Below are positions 19,891 to 31,934 of a DNA stretch of 64,000 nt, in pieces (position 1 is the first letter of the stretch; every line of letters begins with the position of its first letter). The translations under genes were made by a program, and so were the position numbers. The notes under the pieces are model-generated. The model was not told where the DNA came from, made no database searches, and was given only the letters and a program-made list of their open reading frames with translations. Source of the DNA: Venturia oleaginea (taxonomy: Eukaryota > Ascomycota > Dothideomycetes > Venturiales > Venturiaceae); NCBI GenBank assembly GCA_013176395.1, contig JABMLP010000005.1:806001-870000 (forward strand), read 5' to 3'.

Positions 19891-20698
19891 TGTACGGTGT
19901 CGTTGTTTGGGTATGGGTCAAAGATATGAGCTGTAGCGTCAATGCGAACAGCAGATGTGTTTCTTAAGACTTGTGAAGTATACACTGCCAGCGGTAGTAG
20001 TAAAGTTATAAGTCAGTAATGAAAGTGGTAGAAAATAGCTGAAGTATGTAGAAGAAGCGGTGTTGAGCAAGTGATTGTTAACAATGATAGGAAACGAGAC
20101 TTTGGCTGCGTCTTTAACTTGCATCTCGGAGCCACTGATATTCAAGAGTGCAGATTTTACCGCTTTGTGAGTTCAAGTGATTGCTTCTAGACTGCTCTCT
20201 TGACCAGAACCACGTACCAAAACCGAGAAATCCATACTGCCTCTTTCTTGCCATGGAGTTGACCGCAAAAGATGAGTAGAGAAGAAAGGAAAACTTGCTT
20301 GACTTCATGGAATGTTGATGTGCACGCTCCTCAACAACGCTGAAAAAGTCAGCGTCCGAATAAACTCAATCGTAGAATGTTCTCCTCGGGAATGAGGCTG
20401 CTAGCAAAAAAAGGAGCGCGTTAATTTCGCGAAGACGCGTACTGCGAAGAACGCAAAAAAGCAACTTTCGCCTAACACGTCATATGTTTCCACCTCGTAA
20501 TCCTGCAATGGAGACACGTGTTGACGAGAGATAACAACACCTGCACTTTCAAATCAATCTCGTCGTCGTTGTTGTTGTTGCCACATCAAACCCATCAAAC
20601 TCATCGCAAAGAAGCCACGAAGCCCACAAAAACACCTCCTCCCCTTTCCCACCCCCAACAAACCCCTAACAAACGCGCATTCCATTCCAGTACCTCCT
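19891..20698. other. Gene-poor interval
   Basis: About 0.8 kb holding the upstream region of the hypothetical gene. Short open frames have no codon pattern or motif, and no RNA gene was recognised. Confidence 0.4.
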
Positions 20699-20857
20699 TC
20701 ACGTCCTCAACCACCCCCCAAGACTCAAACAACTCCAACTAACCCCCACAATAACCGCCCCAAACTTCAACGCCTTCCTCATCGATCCGAGATCATTCTG
20801 ATAATCGAACATCTGCGATTGCGATTGCGATTGCGCGTTCGAGGTGCCTTGATTCAT
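20699..20857 (-). CDS. Possible small protein with one hydrophobic segment
   Basis: A 52-codon frame from the ATG at 20857 (MNQGTSNAQ, then an SQSQSQ run) that ends in a hydrophobic stretch, ALKFGAVIVGVSWSCLSLGG. It could be a small membrane-anchored protein or the first exon of a larger gene. Support is weak: no homologue known to me and no supporting splice sites. Confidence 0.2.
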   Translation of the reverse strand: MNQGTSNAQSQSQSQMFDYQNDLGSMRKALKFGAVIVGVSWSCLSLGGWLRT

Positions 20858-20890
20858 GTTCGGTTGCTTGAAGATGGTAGATTCTTTCAA

Positions 20891-21529
20891 TTTGAGATTA
20901 TAGTTATGGTGGTTATGGTGACTTGGAGGTCGTGATTGGTGAGATGAGTAACAGGCCGACGCGTCGCAACAAGTTGATGGATGGAAAACCAGATGGGAGA
21001 GGTGCGCTTTACAAAGACGAATCTTCGTGAGATTCCCGAGGCGATGATGATGATGATAATGATGATAATGATGATGATGATGATGGCTTGCTACCTTCTC
21101 AGAGGAGCTAAGAATACTTACCTACTCATATAAAGCGAGACCCCCCGAGCGGTGAAAGTAGACCAAGGAGATCCGTGCTCTTCGGTCGTTGCAAGTGCTC
21201 CAATTTCCACTTTAATTAGGTGGGTCGCTTGCTCAGATATACATGGTGTCTTACGTTCTTTCATAAGTGTTTCACAGCAGATTGATGAATTGGATGGGTT
21301 GGCGCGATCATGGGCATCGGGAGGCATCGCAGATGCACGTGGTGTAAAATACTCTCTTCGCATTCACACAAACTTTTAGACAGGTTTTGGTTGACTGTTC
21401 AGACAGAGGCAGAATAGGAGGTGAATGTAGATCCAACAGCCCCAAGTTTCAAGTCCAACCAGCGGTGTGGGCAAAAAAAAACATTTTGCAGAAAAAAAGA
21501 GAAAAAGGCTACCCACTCAACCGATCATC
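20891..21529. other. Intergenic, with ATG/ATA microsatellite
   Basis: A GATGAT/AATGAT trinucleotide run lies at about 21040-21084. The rest has no recognised feature. It is downstream of the alcohol oxidase gene. Confidence 0.5.
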
Positions 21530-23955
21530 TCACAGCGTCGCCCTCAAACTCGTCCCCAACTTCATGTCCTTCGCGATATTCCTGCTCAGCCAATCCGCCA
21601 ACGCCATATTCGTAACCATAGGGTTCACACCACTCGCACTGGGGAAAACAGAAGCATCAACAACGTATAACCCCTCATCAACTCCAAAAACCTTACCCTT
21701 CGCATCAACGACGCCCTTCTTCGCACTCGACGCCATGCGACAAGTCCCCATCTGATGCGCAGACACAAAAATGGTGTCCGGATCTGGTAACCCCCTCTTT
21801 CTCACCTCCTTAAGCCAATCTTGAAACGCTGTATCCTTTTCAGCAGAAATGATGGTTTGGTTGGCCGGACGCGTGAAGATGGAGGTTCCAGGTAGAGTGG
21901 TGAAGATTTCTCGTGCGCCCATGACGTAGTTTATCTTTGCAAGGGCGAGCATACCTTCCATAAGATGCGCACGATCTTTCTTCGTTGGCGCGTAGGCGAT
22001 GCGAGGGCGGCCGTCGTGAGGATCGGGATACACCTGTCCAGAACCGGTGTCTCGTTGGATGGCAAAGTGACCTACCATATTCTTCATACGTGGCGCGAGC
22101 AGTTTGTAGTCGACACCTCCCGTCCAGGAAAGGAAGGAAAGCCAACCTGAAGGTAACATAGTCACCGCCTCCAGTTTCGTACCGTGGCCTTGTTGATCTT
22201 GATTCTCGTACTCATTGACAACAGCGGTTAGAATACCACCTTCCCAAGGACGAGTTTCTTCATCGTAAAGAGCGCCGATGAAAGATACGGGATGAAGTCG
22301 CAGGTTACGACCGATCCATCGATTCTTCAATCCAGAGCGAAGGAGAACCAGAGGCGACTGCATCGTCCCCGCCGAGATGATCACACGTTTGGCTTTGATA
22401 ATCACCTTCCTCTGAACAAGCGGTGTACCAGCCACACCGGCATGTTCATCGCGCGAAGTCCAGACACCCTCGACACCCGTCGCGACCTTCTTCCCGTTCT
22501 TTTGCGCGAACAGAACGCGCCTCACGTCGAAGCCCTCCATGAAGTGTGCGCCTGCTTTTGCTGCGTCGGGGAGGAACGACACAACAGGTCCCTGCTTTTC
22601 ACAGCTTCCACAGCCCATGGTGCAGTATCCACAGTAATGCAGCGCTCCACCTGTATTCTGAGACACCGGTTTGGCCGCCCATCCGAGTCTTCGCGCTCCT
22701 TCTAGGAGCACATCGTTGCCAGGGTTATGTTTGATGTGAGCCGCCGACACGCCCATACGATCGCAAATGCGATCAAGTGCGTCTTGAAATTCAGAAGAGG
22801 TGAAAAAAGGAAGGTTATCTGAAGCCCATCCTTTGCGGACGAATCCTTGGGTTTGCAAGCAAGCAGACCAGTTGATCGTGCCTCCACCTCCCCACACTCC
22901 ACCGGCGATAACGCAGGTTGTTGCGTCGTCGGCTAGGGGAGAGATATATATCAGCGGGGGTAGCGGCAGCCAAAGGGGAAGAAGAGTAGCTTACAGAACA
23001 TTGCTCCCCCACCCATGAACATGTGGTTCCATCCGTCCACCTCTTTCATTGGTAGATGCTCTGCGGGCCAATGGTATGCCTTGTCCACGACCAGCACCCT
23101 ATGCCCCGCCTCCGCTATATTCTTGGCAGAGACTGCACTCCCGCAACCTGACCCCACGATGATAACGTCCGTCTCGATGATCTCCGCTGAACTTCCCGGC
23201 GGGATTTGAATAAATTCGAATTCGAACGTCTTTCCCGGCTTCATGTGAACAGGCACGTATGGGAAATTGAGCAACGTGTACAGCGTGGGGGAAGACTTTA
23301 CCCAGTTCTGTTTCACCAACATAGTCAATTGTTTGAACAGCTGCCGGTAGATTGGTATTTTGGCGCCTGTCCAGGAAAGGATAATCTTTTCGCGAACGTG
23401 GACTGGTTGATCGGCGAAGGCGGATGGGTAGCCTGTCATGAACAGAGAAGTAACGCGATAGCTATTCAGGCTTAGCATGTCTTCGTGCAAATCGTGAGGC
23501 TGAAAAACTCACTCGAGCAGATCCAGACCCACGGCCAGCAACTGGGCCAGGGCTTTGGGAGTGTAGAGACCAATGAAGCGATAAACATTAGCTCTGAATT
23601 CGGGCAATTGCGATGGACGTTCTGCAAGGTACGTTTCGGCGATGCCCTTGTGCTTGTCGCGAAGGACATGGTGTTCGATACTGCTAAGAGCTGCCGCGTA
23701 TTGACCAGATGGAAGGGCGATCTCTTTGAATGCCGTCTTTCCACGTTGCTCCTGCACGACGGATGGAATGACCGTGTCTGCAAAGGCCATCAACGTTCTC
23801 CATTGGCTCTTGGTGAGGGGATCCATCTCAGGCAGAGGTGCTTGTGGAGAAGCTTTCCGGGGCACAACCGTCTCCACCAGTTCTTCCACTTTATCTGCCA
23901 TGTTTGATGCGATATCTCCGAGATATTCTGCTTTCAGGCGTTCGTATTTGGACAT
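21530..23955 (-). CDS. Long-chain (fatty) alcohol oxidase, GMC flavoenzyme
   Basis: Oxidises long-chain alcohols to aldehydes with release of hydrogen peroxide, in peroxisome or membrane, in alkane and fatty-alcohol breakdown. Exons 23955-23513, 23470-22995 and 22932-21530 with GT-AG introns of 42 and 62 bp give 773 residues, close to the usual 700-760. N-terminal FAO-type helical region (PLTKSQWRTLMAFADTVIPS); FAD-binding DVIIVGSGCGSAVSAKNIAE at about 235; MFMGGGAMF and GGVWGGGGTINWSA; a cysteine-rich YCGYCTMGCGSC loop; PGTSIF; and the C-terminal GMC signature SAHQMGTCRM and VDASVFPSASGVNPMVTNMA with the active-site Asn. Start chosen at 23955, the first ATG before family-like sequence. Divergent from the FYVE gene with a 2-kb gap. 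Confidence 0.93.
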
Positions 23956-24374
23956 GAAGCTGCATACCGACTCGAAGCAGGGGTTGAAAGGTTGCTTTCA
24001 GTTCAAATCCTTGAGGCAAATGTGGCATGCAATAATATATACATTGACTTTGCCTTGGATCCTAAACACGTGGAACTTCAAGCAGATGCTGGTCGGCCGA
24101 AACAAATAGGAATCCAATGATTCTCGCTGGCTGTTTCAGTGAAAGTTATGTGCCACTACTACAATGCCTCTATCAATGACAGGCACACGATATAACGTGA
24201 CTGTCACAAGCAAAAGCGTTCGCACACGGAGCAGGACGCGGGGTTCGGTAGTTCTATAGCTGTGCAAGAGCTCTTCTCCAGCAGTTGCCAAAGAGGCTAT
24301 GTTTCTGATCTGGACGTTAATGTGGGGCACGTTATTGTGATGGTGAGAGATTGAGGCGGCATCTACTCGTAAAA

Positions 24375-24486
24375 ACGGGAAGGGTTGTACGGGAAGGGTT
24401 TTACGGGAAGGGTTTTACGGGAAGGGTTTTACGGGAAGGGTTTTACGGGAAGGGTTTTACGGGAAGGGTTTTACGGGAAGGGTTTC
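24375..24486 (+). repeat. 14-bp tandem repeat, eight units
   Basis: Eight head-to-tail copies of ACGGGAAGGGTTTT (first copy with GTTGT instead of GTTTT). Almost no variation between copies. One frame stays open through it, reading a GFTGRVLRE-type repeat, but has no other gene features. Confidence 0.9.
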
Positions 24487-24687
24487 ACTTGCACCAAGTG
24501 CTTTCGCAGTTCGCACAAGCCACGAGGTTCAGAACCGAGGCAATAATACGACCCCGCCAGCTGGACTGTGCTGAATCTTTGAGGCCTTCATATACTTTAT
24601 TCCTCGACTTCATATAATGTACCCCAGATTGAGGGCCAGATAGAGGTCCAGACGGAGGCCTTGGATAGGTGTGTGCATCTGGGAATA

Positions 24688-24719
24688 AGCAGCCCAAGCA
24701 GCCCAAGCAGCCCAAGCAT
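24688..24719 (+). repeat. 9-bp tandem repeat
   Basis: Short perfect GCAGCCCAA-type tandem run of about 3.5 copies. Confidence 0.8.
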
Positions 24720-26027
24720 GCACAGTGAGAATCGAAGCGCAGTGAGAGAGCGAAGCGCAGTAGTAGACTCGGGTAAGGGTTTGGCAGCCACGGAGAAAGA
24801 TGGACGCTTGTGGTTCAAGAATGAGGGCCTTTGAAATTTTGAAGCAATAGGTACCACACCCGCCAGAGCTGGAAATAGCATCTGCCATGCCTATGACGGA
24901 TGCCGACGGAAGGAATGGCAGGTGTGAGCGGCTTTGTATTGCGGACTTCTTACCGGATTCGAGATGAGAGTTACATCCAATCTCGAACGGAGCGAGCGCT
25001 GCGTCATGCATCGCAGCAAAGCCAGGGGAAGTCTAGACTCCTCTGAAGCGACTCCCTTCGACTCGACCAATAGGAATTGGATGACACACCGAGAGCGTGA
25101 TTGGCTACTGCTTTGGGCCAAGTGGATAAGCAGCGGCCCCCATAATCCCTGCGGCCATCCAAGCTTCGGACTCTGACCGTTGCTTGGCAAAGATAAGAAA
25201 AGGGTCCTTTCTATTGGATGGCGGGATTGCCAACTGTATCTCTCACCAACTTGTGTCTCTCTGACTTGTGCACCGTGGGATAGCAGGAGAGGAAGAGCTG
25301 CTGCGGCTGGACACATGCACTCAGTCCCACACACTGAGACGCCATGTGCTTTATACAATCGTCTTCTGAGATTCGCAGTGCTCGATTGTTCAAGCCGGAT
25401 AGGAGAGGCGGGTGGCCCAAAGCTGCAAGGATATGCTTGCTGTCGTGCGCGCGACCCTGTCGTCGCCTACAAGTGCGACTGTGCGAAAGCGGCCTTCATA
25501 ATCTTTCTCCCGAATCAAATCAGACTCGTAAATGATAATCATGTCGCTTGCCTTCCTCCGACAAAGTGCTGCTGAGATGTGTCTGTGTCTGTGTCTGCAG
25601 GGCTGCGTTGCGGGACGTTGACTATCCCCGTTACTCTCTACTATTTCTCTCTCCGTACCCGTACCACATCCAGACCCCGACCCTCTTATCGCTTATCATC
25701 ACCACCTGTCTGCCTGAGCCATTCCTGGATTCGGTGCCGATAGCACAGCAGCCAACAGGGAACTGACTGCTTGACCGCTCTCCGAATTCATTCACTTAAG
25801 TCAATAGCACCAGCATCAGCACCAGCACCAGCACCATCGGCCCCGTCTATTCTGCCCTCGTAATTCGCCATCTCCACTCAACACCACAAACTAGTCGCCC
25901 AGTCTTCCACTGAGCAACTACACCACACGCGGCCACCCGCCATACATACTTTACTGGTCTACTTACCCGCGCCAGGACCGAACCTCACTCGACGCCTCTA
26001 TTACTTCCTCCACCCACCACCGCCATA

Positions 26028-27262
26028 ATGGCAACTGCCTTCGCACCGCAGGGCTACATGTTCTCTGCTGGCCCCTCAATGCCCACCGACATTCGCACAC
26101 CTCAGTATGCTTCCCAAGCAGCCATTACACCTCCCTCCTCAGAGTCGCCCTCCAACCAGTCACCCGTCTCTCCGCTCAGCGCGTTCAACGTACCAGCACA
26201 CCTACGCATGCACTCTGCTCAAATCAAACAGCCAAAGAGTCCACTATACGTACCAGCTGTGTTGCGTCCGACAGAGAAGCCTGCGCGCTGCTCTCCGCCC
26301 AAGAAGAATGGTTTCGGTAGCATGGACAGCGGTGTGAACATGAACCGTTCCGATTCCTCTCTCTCGGCCATTGGCCCAGGCACGATCAACAGACTCGAGA
26401 CCGAGCTGTACAACGACGAAGAGATGCAGGAGGTCACAGGACCACCATCGCGGAATGGCTGGAAGGTACGTCTATAACCTCGCTACATTCTTTTTGTCAG
26501 CCTTGTTTCCCTTCAATATGCGGCTATCGGTGTTTTATTGCCATGTCCGAGTTGCGATGCCGATGCCGATCCTTGAGACGCGGGTCAGTTGCGATGAGGG
26601 TTTGCTTTTTTGCTTTGGTGAACAACCTGCAGCGCAAGGGGCCCACGCGACCATTATATAAATGTTCGCAGGCCATGGCGCGTGATGAGATTACAATTGC
26701 AAATAAGGCGCAATTCATTATTTATAATGCAGCAGCCTGGACGACCCCGTGGGGATTCTCAAACCCCCACGCTGCGACTTTGCATCGTTCACGTGTATCT
26801 CAATACATACATCTCATCGAACCTCATTGGCTCATGCGAGTTGGCCTCATCGTTGCTTCCATGTTGCTGACGTTTCACCTACAGGAAGATCACAAGGCTG
26901 TCGGATGCGACGACCCAAACTGCAAAGTCATCTTCACCTGGCTGCATCGCAAACACCATTGCCGGCGTTGTGGAAATATCTTCTGCTGGGAGCATTCTGC
27001 CCATGAGGTCCCTCTCAACCAGTATGCCAAGTTTCATCCACAAGGATTGAAGTCTCGAGCATGCGATGGCTGCTTCTCCGACTATCGCAGCTGGGAGACG
27101 CTTCGTGTCAGCCGTAGCAACAGCACGAACTCCCGTGACAGCGCCACTCCAACAACACCCAATGTCACATTCTTCAACCGCTTCCGACCTGGCGGTGAAA
27201 ACTCCATGGTTGGTAGCCTTGCCAAGAGCGTTCCTCGCGACTGGAACTGGAGTACATTCTGA
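26028..27262 (+). CDS. FYVE zinc-finger protein
   Basis: Exons 26028-26465 and 26885-27262 give 271 residues. The N-terminus (about residues 1-145) is Ser/Pro-rich and probably disordered. Residues about 147-215 form a FYVE-type zinc finger: CDDPNC, then WLHRKHHCRRCGNIFC, and CDGCFSDY, with the R-x-H-H-C-R-x-C-G signature that binds phosphatidylinositol-3-phosphate on endosomal and vacuolar membranes. The usual WxxD before the first cysteine pair is not obvious (GWKEDHKAVGC lies there). The intron is 419 bp, by far the longest found here, and its donor (GTACGT) and acceptor (ACCTACAG) are normal. A role in endosomal trafficking is family-based. Confidence 0.85.
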
Positions 27263-29798
27263 GAGAACAAACGACTCATCTGGCACGATCGATGCCACAC
27301 AATAATCAAACGAGCAGCACTAGCAAAGCGATACGCATCGACCACGCCGTCTGCATCAACAACACATCCTTTCTCATCATGTCGCCATCGACATCGATGT
27401 CCTCTCATCATTAGAATGACCGAGACTGATACCCACAAGTCCACGGACCACAAATTTACTACATTATACACGGGGTGAATATACACCTGGTACTGGGACG
27501 GAATGGAACGGCGCGTGGGTGGCTTTACATTGCTTCTGTTTTACTGCACTTTAGCGATAACGACTTTCCTACTATCCTTCTTCTGCCTCCTACTCAACAT
27601 GAGGATATTTACGTTCTGGGTGGCCTTAGTGGCGAAGGGATGGTCGTCAACCCTATTGTTTTGATATCCCATAGACGTTGATTCTTTTTTTTCACTTTAA
27701 TGTGCTTCGTATCCAGGACGGATCTGGCTGGGATGGCGTTATAGTGGTGTTTTTTTCGGGATTGCGCGTGGTGTTTGGTTTATTTCTGCTGCTTAATGAA
27801 GGGATGGAGGAGACTGTTCTGATTAGATGAGTTGAGTTGAGGAATTGAATTGTACGAGTACGTCGGTGAGGGCGATGATGTTTGCGAGAAGCTTTTGCAC
27901 TCGGGGTTCCAAGTAGATTGTGAGCAGGTAGGAATAGTATGGTATCAACTACATGTTTTCTTATCACGCGATCTTTGGGAAGTTGAAGTCTATAAACAAT
28001 GTAGACACCTTTGGCACCCTCACGCCCCTCCCTATCTAACCTTGGTATAGACGAATACCAAAATAGCTCCCAACACTGTCAAAACCACGACCCCGCCACT
28101 CTTGCCGTTGCGGTTCGACAGCTAGTAACTCGGAGGCAGTTGCGCAACCTCGGTCTCAGTCTAAAAACAGCGCTGTTGGATCCACACTCGCACCAATTTA
28201 GAAGCTCCTGATCTCGCAAGCTACCCCCGTTTTTCCAGGCTAGTCTAAACCTAAATTGAATATTCCGTCTCAGTTCATCGGATACCTAGCTGGAATTATC
28301 CCGTTTCCGATGCCCGATGCCGCCATAGAACAGGCTATAGGAGTTGGTTCCGACCGTTGGGGCTAGAGTTGATTGGAGCTAGGGTTTGCAGAGGCTCTGG
28401 GGATTTGGTGGGGTGGTTGCGCTAGGTAGCTAGTCTAGTCTTGAGATGGTTACGGCGATAATGGAAGTCTTTTGTCTTCTTTTTTTCTTGAAGGAAGGTA
28501 GCATCTTTTATCGTGTACTGTGATTATCGTTGTATCTACAGTTATGCATTCATGACGTCGTACGAGTAGCAAGGCTTCGCTTAACCTGTGGCGAATATAC
28601 GGACATCAATGCGTCCCGTCTGACCTTTCCGTTAGTGTTTGTGGTAAAGTCGGAACGAGAGTAGCAGTACCTGATAACAGGATCTTTAGCTATCTCCCAC
28701 GGAATGACGATGGATATCGGGAACTGGGTTCTGGATCGCCCTGGCCCTTGAGGGACGGCGATGTGGATGCTTATCTGCAATGTAACAGTGAAGGATGTCT
28801 GACGCGTCTTTTTTCGTGGAGGTGAGCGGAGTGGTTCGAGGTATGAACTGATTTGTGGTGAGGTTTGAGATTGTCGTTTTTGGGAAGGGTGGTTGGTTTT
28901 GACGATTGATTGATAGAGTACTTTACCACTAAGGTATGAGTGGATCGGATTGGTTCATGTCTGTATGGCGAAAGGATACTTTTAATAGGTCATGAAAACC
29001 GCACTGGGCTCTCTTTCTTGAGTCCTGGAAGAGCTTGGAGGGCTGAAGTGGCCTGATTGTAGTAGGTACCGCTGATGGACTTGTCGAGCATCAAATTGGT
29101 ATATATCATCTCTATGTCAAGATAGTGGCACAGAGGTCCTCTTTTGGTTCAATGGTGAAATTCAACAGGCCTGGATCAATACCAAACACTTTTGGACAGC
29201 TTCAGCCTCGTTCTCAAGATTTCTACCAGCCTGGTTTTCATTCAATACATGTGGTGACGGAGCTTAAGCGTTGGCATAACTACTCGCAAGCTTTCGACAT
29301 TGGTATTTGTATTCCCTAATTTCGGAGCCTTCTGCTGCTCTCAGGCGCATTGATGTTGTAGCGGATATTACTGCATATCTACACAAGCCTGCTTTGACCA
29401 ATCCCAGAGTGAGAGCAGCTTAAACTCTGCAAACGGTTAAAGTACAGTCTCCAAGCTATAATTGCAATGTCAAATGCAGCCGAAAGCCAGGTTGTGTATT
29501 ACCAAGTATACTCAAAAAACATCATCTGTACTAACCAGAAGAATCAAGAAGATCGATCCGCCTTCGGCGCTGAGATTCCAAGTATAATCGCAATACGCAA
29601 CGAGCGACCAAAAGCCAAACCCCAAAAGCCAAATCACGACCTCACCACAACATCTCCCTCCTCCAATTCAACATGCAACCCGAATTGCATTGCATACCAC
29701 GTCCACCTCGCCCCATAGACACTCTTTAACAATTCCCGCCTCTCCCGCGGACCCATCCCCCTCGTCTTCACCCCCAACTCAACCTTCAACATCTCATC
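27263..29798. other. Long gene-poor region
   Basis: About 2.5 kb. Includes the FYVE 3' flank. A minus-strand open stretch at 28550-28780 lacks an ATG and splice support. No tRNA or repeat was recognised. If the acidic protein has a further exon, it would lie at about 29640-29780 on the minus strand. Confidence 0.4.
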
Positions 29799-30509
29799 CT
29801 ACCAAACCTCCTCCCCCTCCAAAACCGATCCACAATACCCCGCGACACAACATCCCCCACAAACACCTCGCCCCCCCATCAATCCTAATCCTCCCCAGCC
29901 CAGCCCATTTAAAAACTGGCCCAATCGTTCTAGACTCGCGTTGCGGAGGATGGACGGTCCGAAGTAGGCATGGTAACTATGTGAGCCCGAGGGAAAACCC
30001 AGCGTCGCCTCGTCTTTTCGCGATTTGATTTTTGGAAGGAGGGTGTGTTCGTGGGGGTGGAGGAGGGGTGATGTTTTTGTGGCTGTTTGGATTATGTGGG
30101 TGTGGGAGATGGGGATTTTGAGGAGGGGATAGGGTGGGTTGGTTTCTTCATCCTCTTTATCTTCTTGTTCTTCTTCCTCCATTTCCTCGATTTCTTGCGG
30201 GTGTTTACGGGAGTGGTGTGTATAATACCATACATCTTCCTCAAAGTCTTCATCAGGGTACTCGTCTTCGTCTGCGCTTGGATCATCTTCATCAATATCC
30301 ATATCGTGTCCGTCCTCATCTTCGTGATACCCACCATGACCCTCTATTTGAGTTTTTGTCTTTGCATTGATGGCGATCCAATTGAGATTCGAGGCCGCAT
30401 CTGACCTCGGCTTTCTGGATATAGATTGGCCCGGTGGTGTGGATTGACCATCATAGTTACTGATTGGTGTTGGATAGACTTTGACGTATCTATCCATTGG
30501 GCCGGTCAT
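29799..30509 (-). CDS. Acidic hypothetical protein
   Basis: A 236-codon frame from the ATG at 30509. Residues about 57-118 are extremely acidic (DEDGHDMDIDEDDPSADEDE and further Glu runs). The C-terminal part reads GSHSYHAYFGPSILRNASLE and ends in a glycine-rich stretch. Past the stop the same frame continues with coding-like sequence (VELGVKTRGMGPRERRELLK, then VYGARWTWYAMQFGLHVELE) to about 29636. A 63-bp GT-AG intron with a weak GTTTGT donor would join it in phase and remove the glycine-rich end. No family recognised. Confidence 0.5.
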   Translation of the reverse strand: MTGPMDRYVKVYPTPISNYDGQSTPPGQSISRKPRSDAASNLNWIAINAKTKTQIEGHGGYHEDEDGHDMDIDEDDPSADEDEYPDEDFEEDVWYYTHHSRKHPQEIEEMEEEEQEDKEDEETNPPYPLLKIPISHTHIIQTATKTSPLLHPHEHTLLPKIKSRKDEATLGFPSGSHSYHAYFGPSILRNASLERLGQFLNGLGWGGLGLMGGRGVCGGCCVAGYCGSVLEGEEVW

Positions 30510-31092
30510 AGTTGCTGGCTGCTCAGGTGGCGGGGTTATCGTATCCTGGCGTATGTAATATATGAATATGAGAGGTTTTCATGTTGTAGAGCAAGTAATT
30601 GCCTAAAAGTCATCCTATTGTTGTCGAACAATACGATTGTTATCTCGTGACTCGGACAAAGTAGCAGCTGGGTGTTTGGAAGGTCGATCTTGATCAGATT
30701 TGCGGACGAGTCAGGCCCAAGCATGATTGCATAGGATACTATTTTACGACAACGAAGCTTTTGTCGACTCCTGGGAAAGAGGAGTGACCAAAATACGCCG
30801 GTAACTCATCGCCTGCTGTGCCGAAAATAACATGTTGTGTCCATCTCTTGAAGCCACCTTTCCACCACTGAACAAGAATCCGCCTACTCCTCATCCCAGT
30901 CGATCTCATCTTCAGGCAGACCTTGGTATTCCTCAGCTCCAGTTACACCAGGTTCAACATCCATGTCCAATCCCAACTCCACGCCGACATCCTCCCCATC
31001 CTCAACTCCCACACCAAGGTCGTCTACGTTCTCGGCGTCCTCTTCCATCTCTTGCTCAGCGACATGATTGCGCCTCTCCACCGCCTCCGAAC

Positions 31093-31908
31093 TCAGCTCT
31101 GCTTCAACTCGTTCTGCTCATCGCTTGAGCTGGCCAGTTCCATCTTATCACTTCCCTCGTCATCGTCCTTGACATAGGAAGCCAATGCCATCGGAATCGT
31201 CCCAGGTGGAGGTGTATCCGAAATCTTGTAGCCACGGATGACGAGCTCGTCTCCAAATGCATCTATCTGGAAAACACCCATGAAGATGGTGTAATCCTCG
31301 TCGAAATCGAGATATCCCGTCATCGTAAGGCGACCAGGTCGCTGAAGCTTGCCACGCTGGCTGTGGCCCGCCCACTTGAGATACAGACGCTTGTGGAAGC
31401 ACGGAGCGTCGTTAAAAGAAGACTGGCCTCGTTGAAAAGGAGGGAGGACGAATGGGTCAACGGAGAGAGCCATCGTGCCTCGGAAGACTCCAAACTTGAA
31501 GGCAGCGAGGATGCCACATTCTTTAATTGGACGCTGGGATGGAGGTATTTGTACGTTGGTCGACACGAGAAGGGGAGGGGTATGTCGGATGTTGTGAATG
31601 TCCAGAGTCATGATAGTGGCCATTTCGAACATCGGGACGATAGTATCACAGCGGACGACCCAATGTCCAACTGGGCCAAGCAATTCGTAGGCAAGACGGT
31701 TGACGCTGCTTGGAGGGATTCTTGGAGGTTGAGTATTGCAGTATAATACGTGCTGAGCGTACAATTGCTTCACCAAGCCTTCTTTTCCACGAAAGAGGCG
31801 ACTGTACTCATGGTCGTAGTACTTGTTCCTCAATCGGATCATTGGATCGGCCACCCATGCCAGGATATATGTGGACTCGATGCCGAAGCCGGCGACATCG
31901 TATTTCAT
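31093..31908 (-). CDS. Hypothetical protein, ends uncertain
   Basis: Not recognised. The first ATG is at 31908 (MKYDVAGFGIES), giving 271 residues, but the frame stays open to about 32100 with coding-like sequence (YLGLDRFLDRHFPEVEADD), so the real start may be missing or on an upstream exon. Seen: RRMKYDVAGFGIESTYILAW, YELLGPVGHWVVRC, KRLYLKWAGHS, and a FDEDYTIFMGVFQIDAFGDE strand-rich region. Near the stop, a one-base shift enters an acidic frame down to 30884 (QEMEEDAENVDDLGVGVEDG), probably the original tail. The upstream open part overlaps the truncated ammonium transporter in another frame. Confidence 0.5.
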   Translation of the reverse strand: MKYDVAGFGIESTYILAWVADPMIRLRNKYYDHEYSRLFRGKEGLVKQLYAQHVLYCNTQPPRIPPSSVNRLAYELLGPVGHWVVRCDTIVPMFEMATIMTLDIHNIRHTPPLLVSTNVQIPPSQRPIKECGILAAFKFGVFRGTMALSVDPFVLPPFQRGQSSFNDAPCFHKRLYLKWAGHSQRGKLQRPGRLTMTGYLDFDEDYTIFMGVFQIDAFGDELVIRGYKISDTPPPGTIPMALASYVKDDDEGSDKMELASSSDEQNELKQS

Positions 31909-31934
31909 ACGTCGGTCATTGGTTCGCTTGCGTA

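Larger units (their letters stand above)
23956..26027. other. Long divergent intergenic region with short tandem repeats
   Basis: Two kilobases between the alcohol oxidase and FYVE starts. It holds a 14-bp repeat (24375-24486) and a 9-bp repeat (24688-24719). Near 25800 there is a CAGCAC repeat in what should be the FYVE 5' leader, which is C-rich. Short frames in between are not convincing genes. Confidence 0.5.

Noticed and set aside
24936..25575. ORFs on both strands in the alcohol oxidase/FYVE gap
   Set aside because: Short, overlapping, no motifs; the region reads as promoter and 5' leader.
21530..27262. Secondary-metabolite gene cluster around the oxidase
   Set aside because: No polyketide synthase, NRPS, terpene synthase or tailoring set anywhere in the window.
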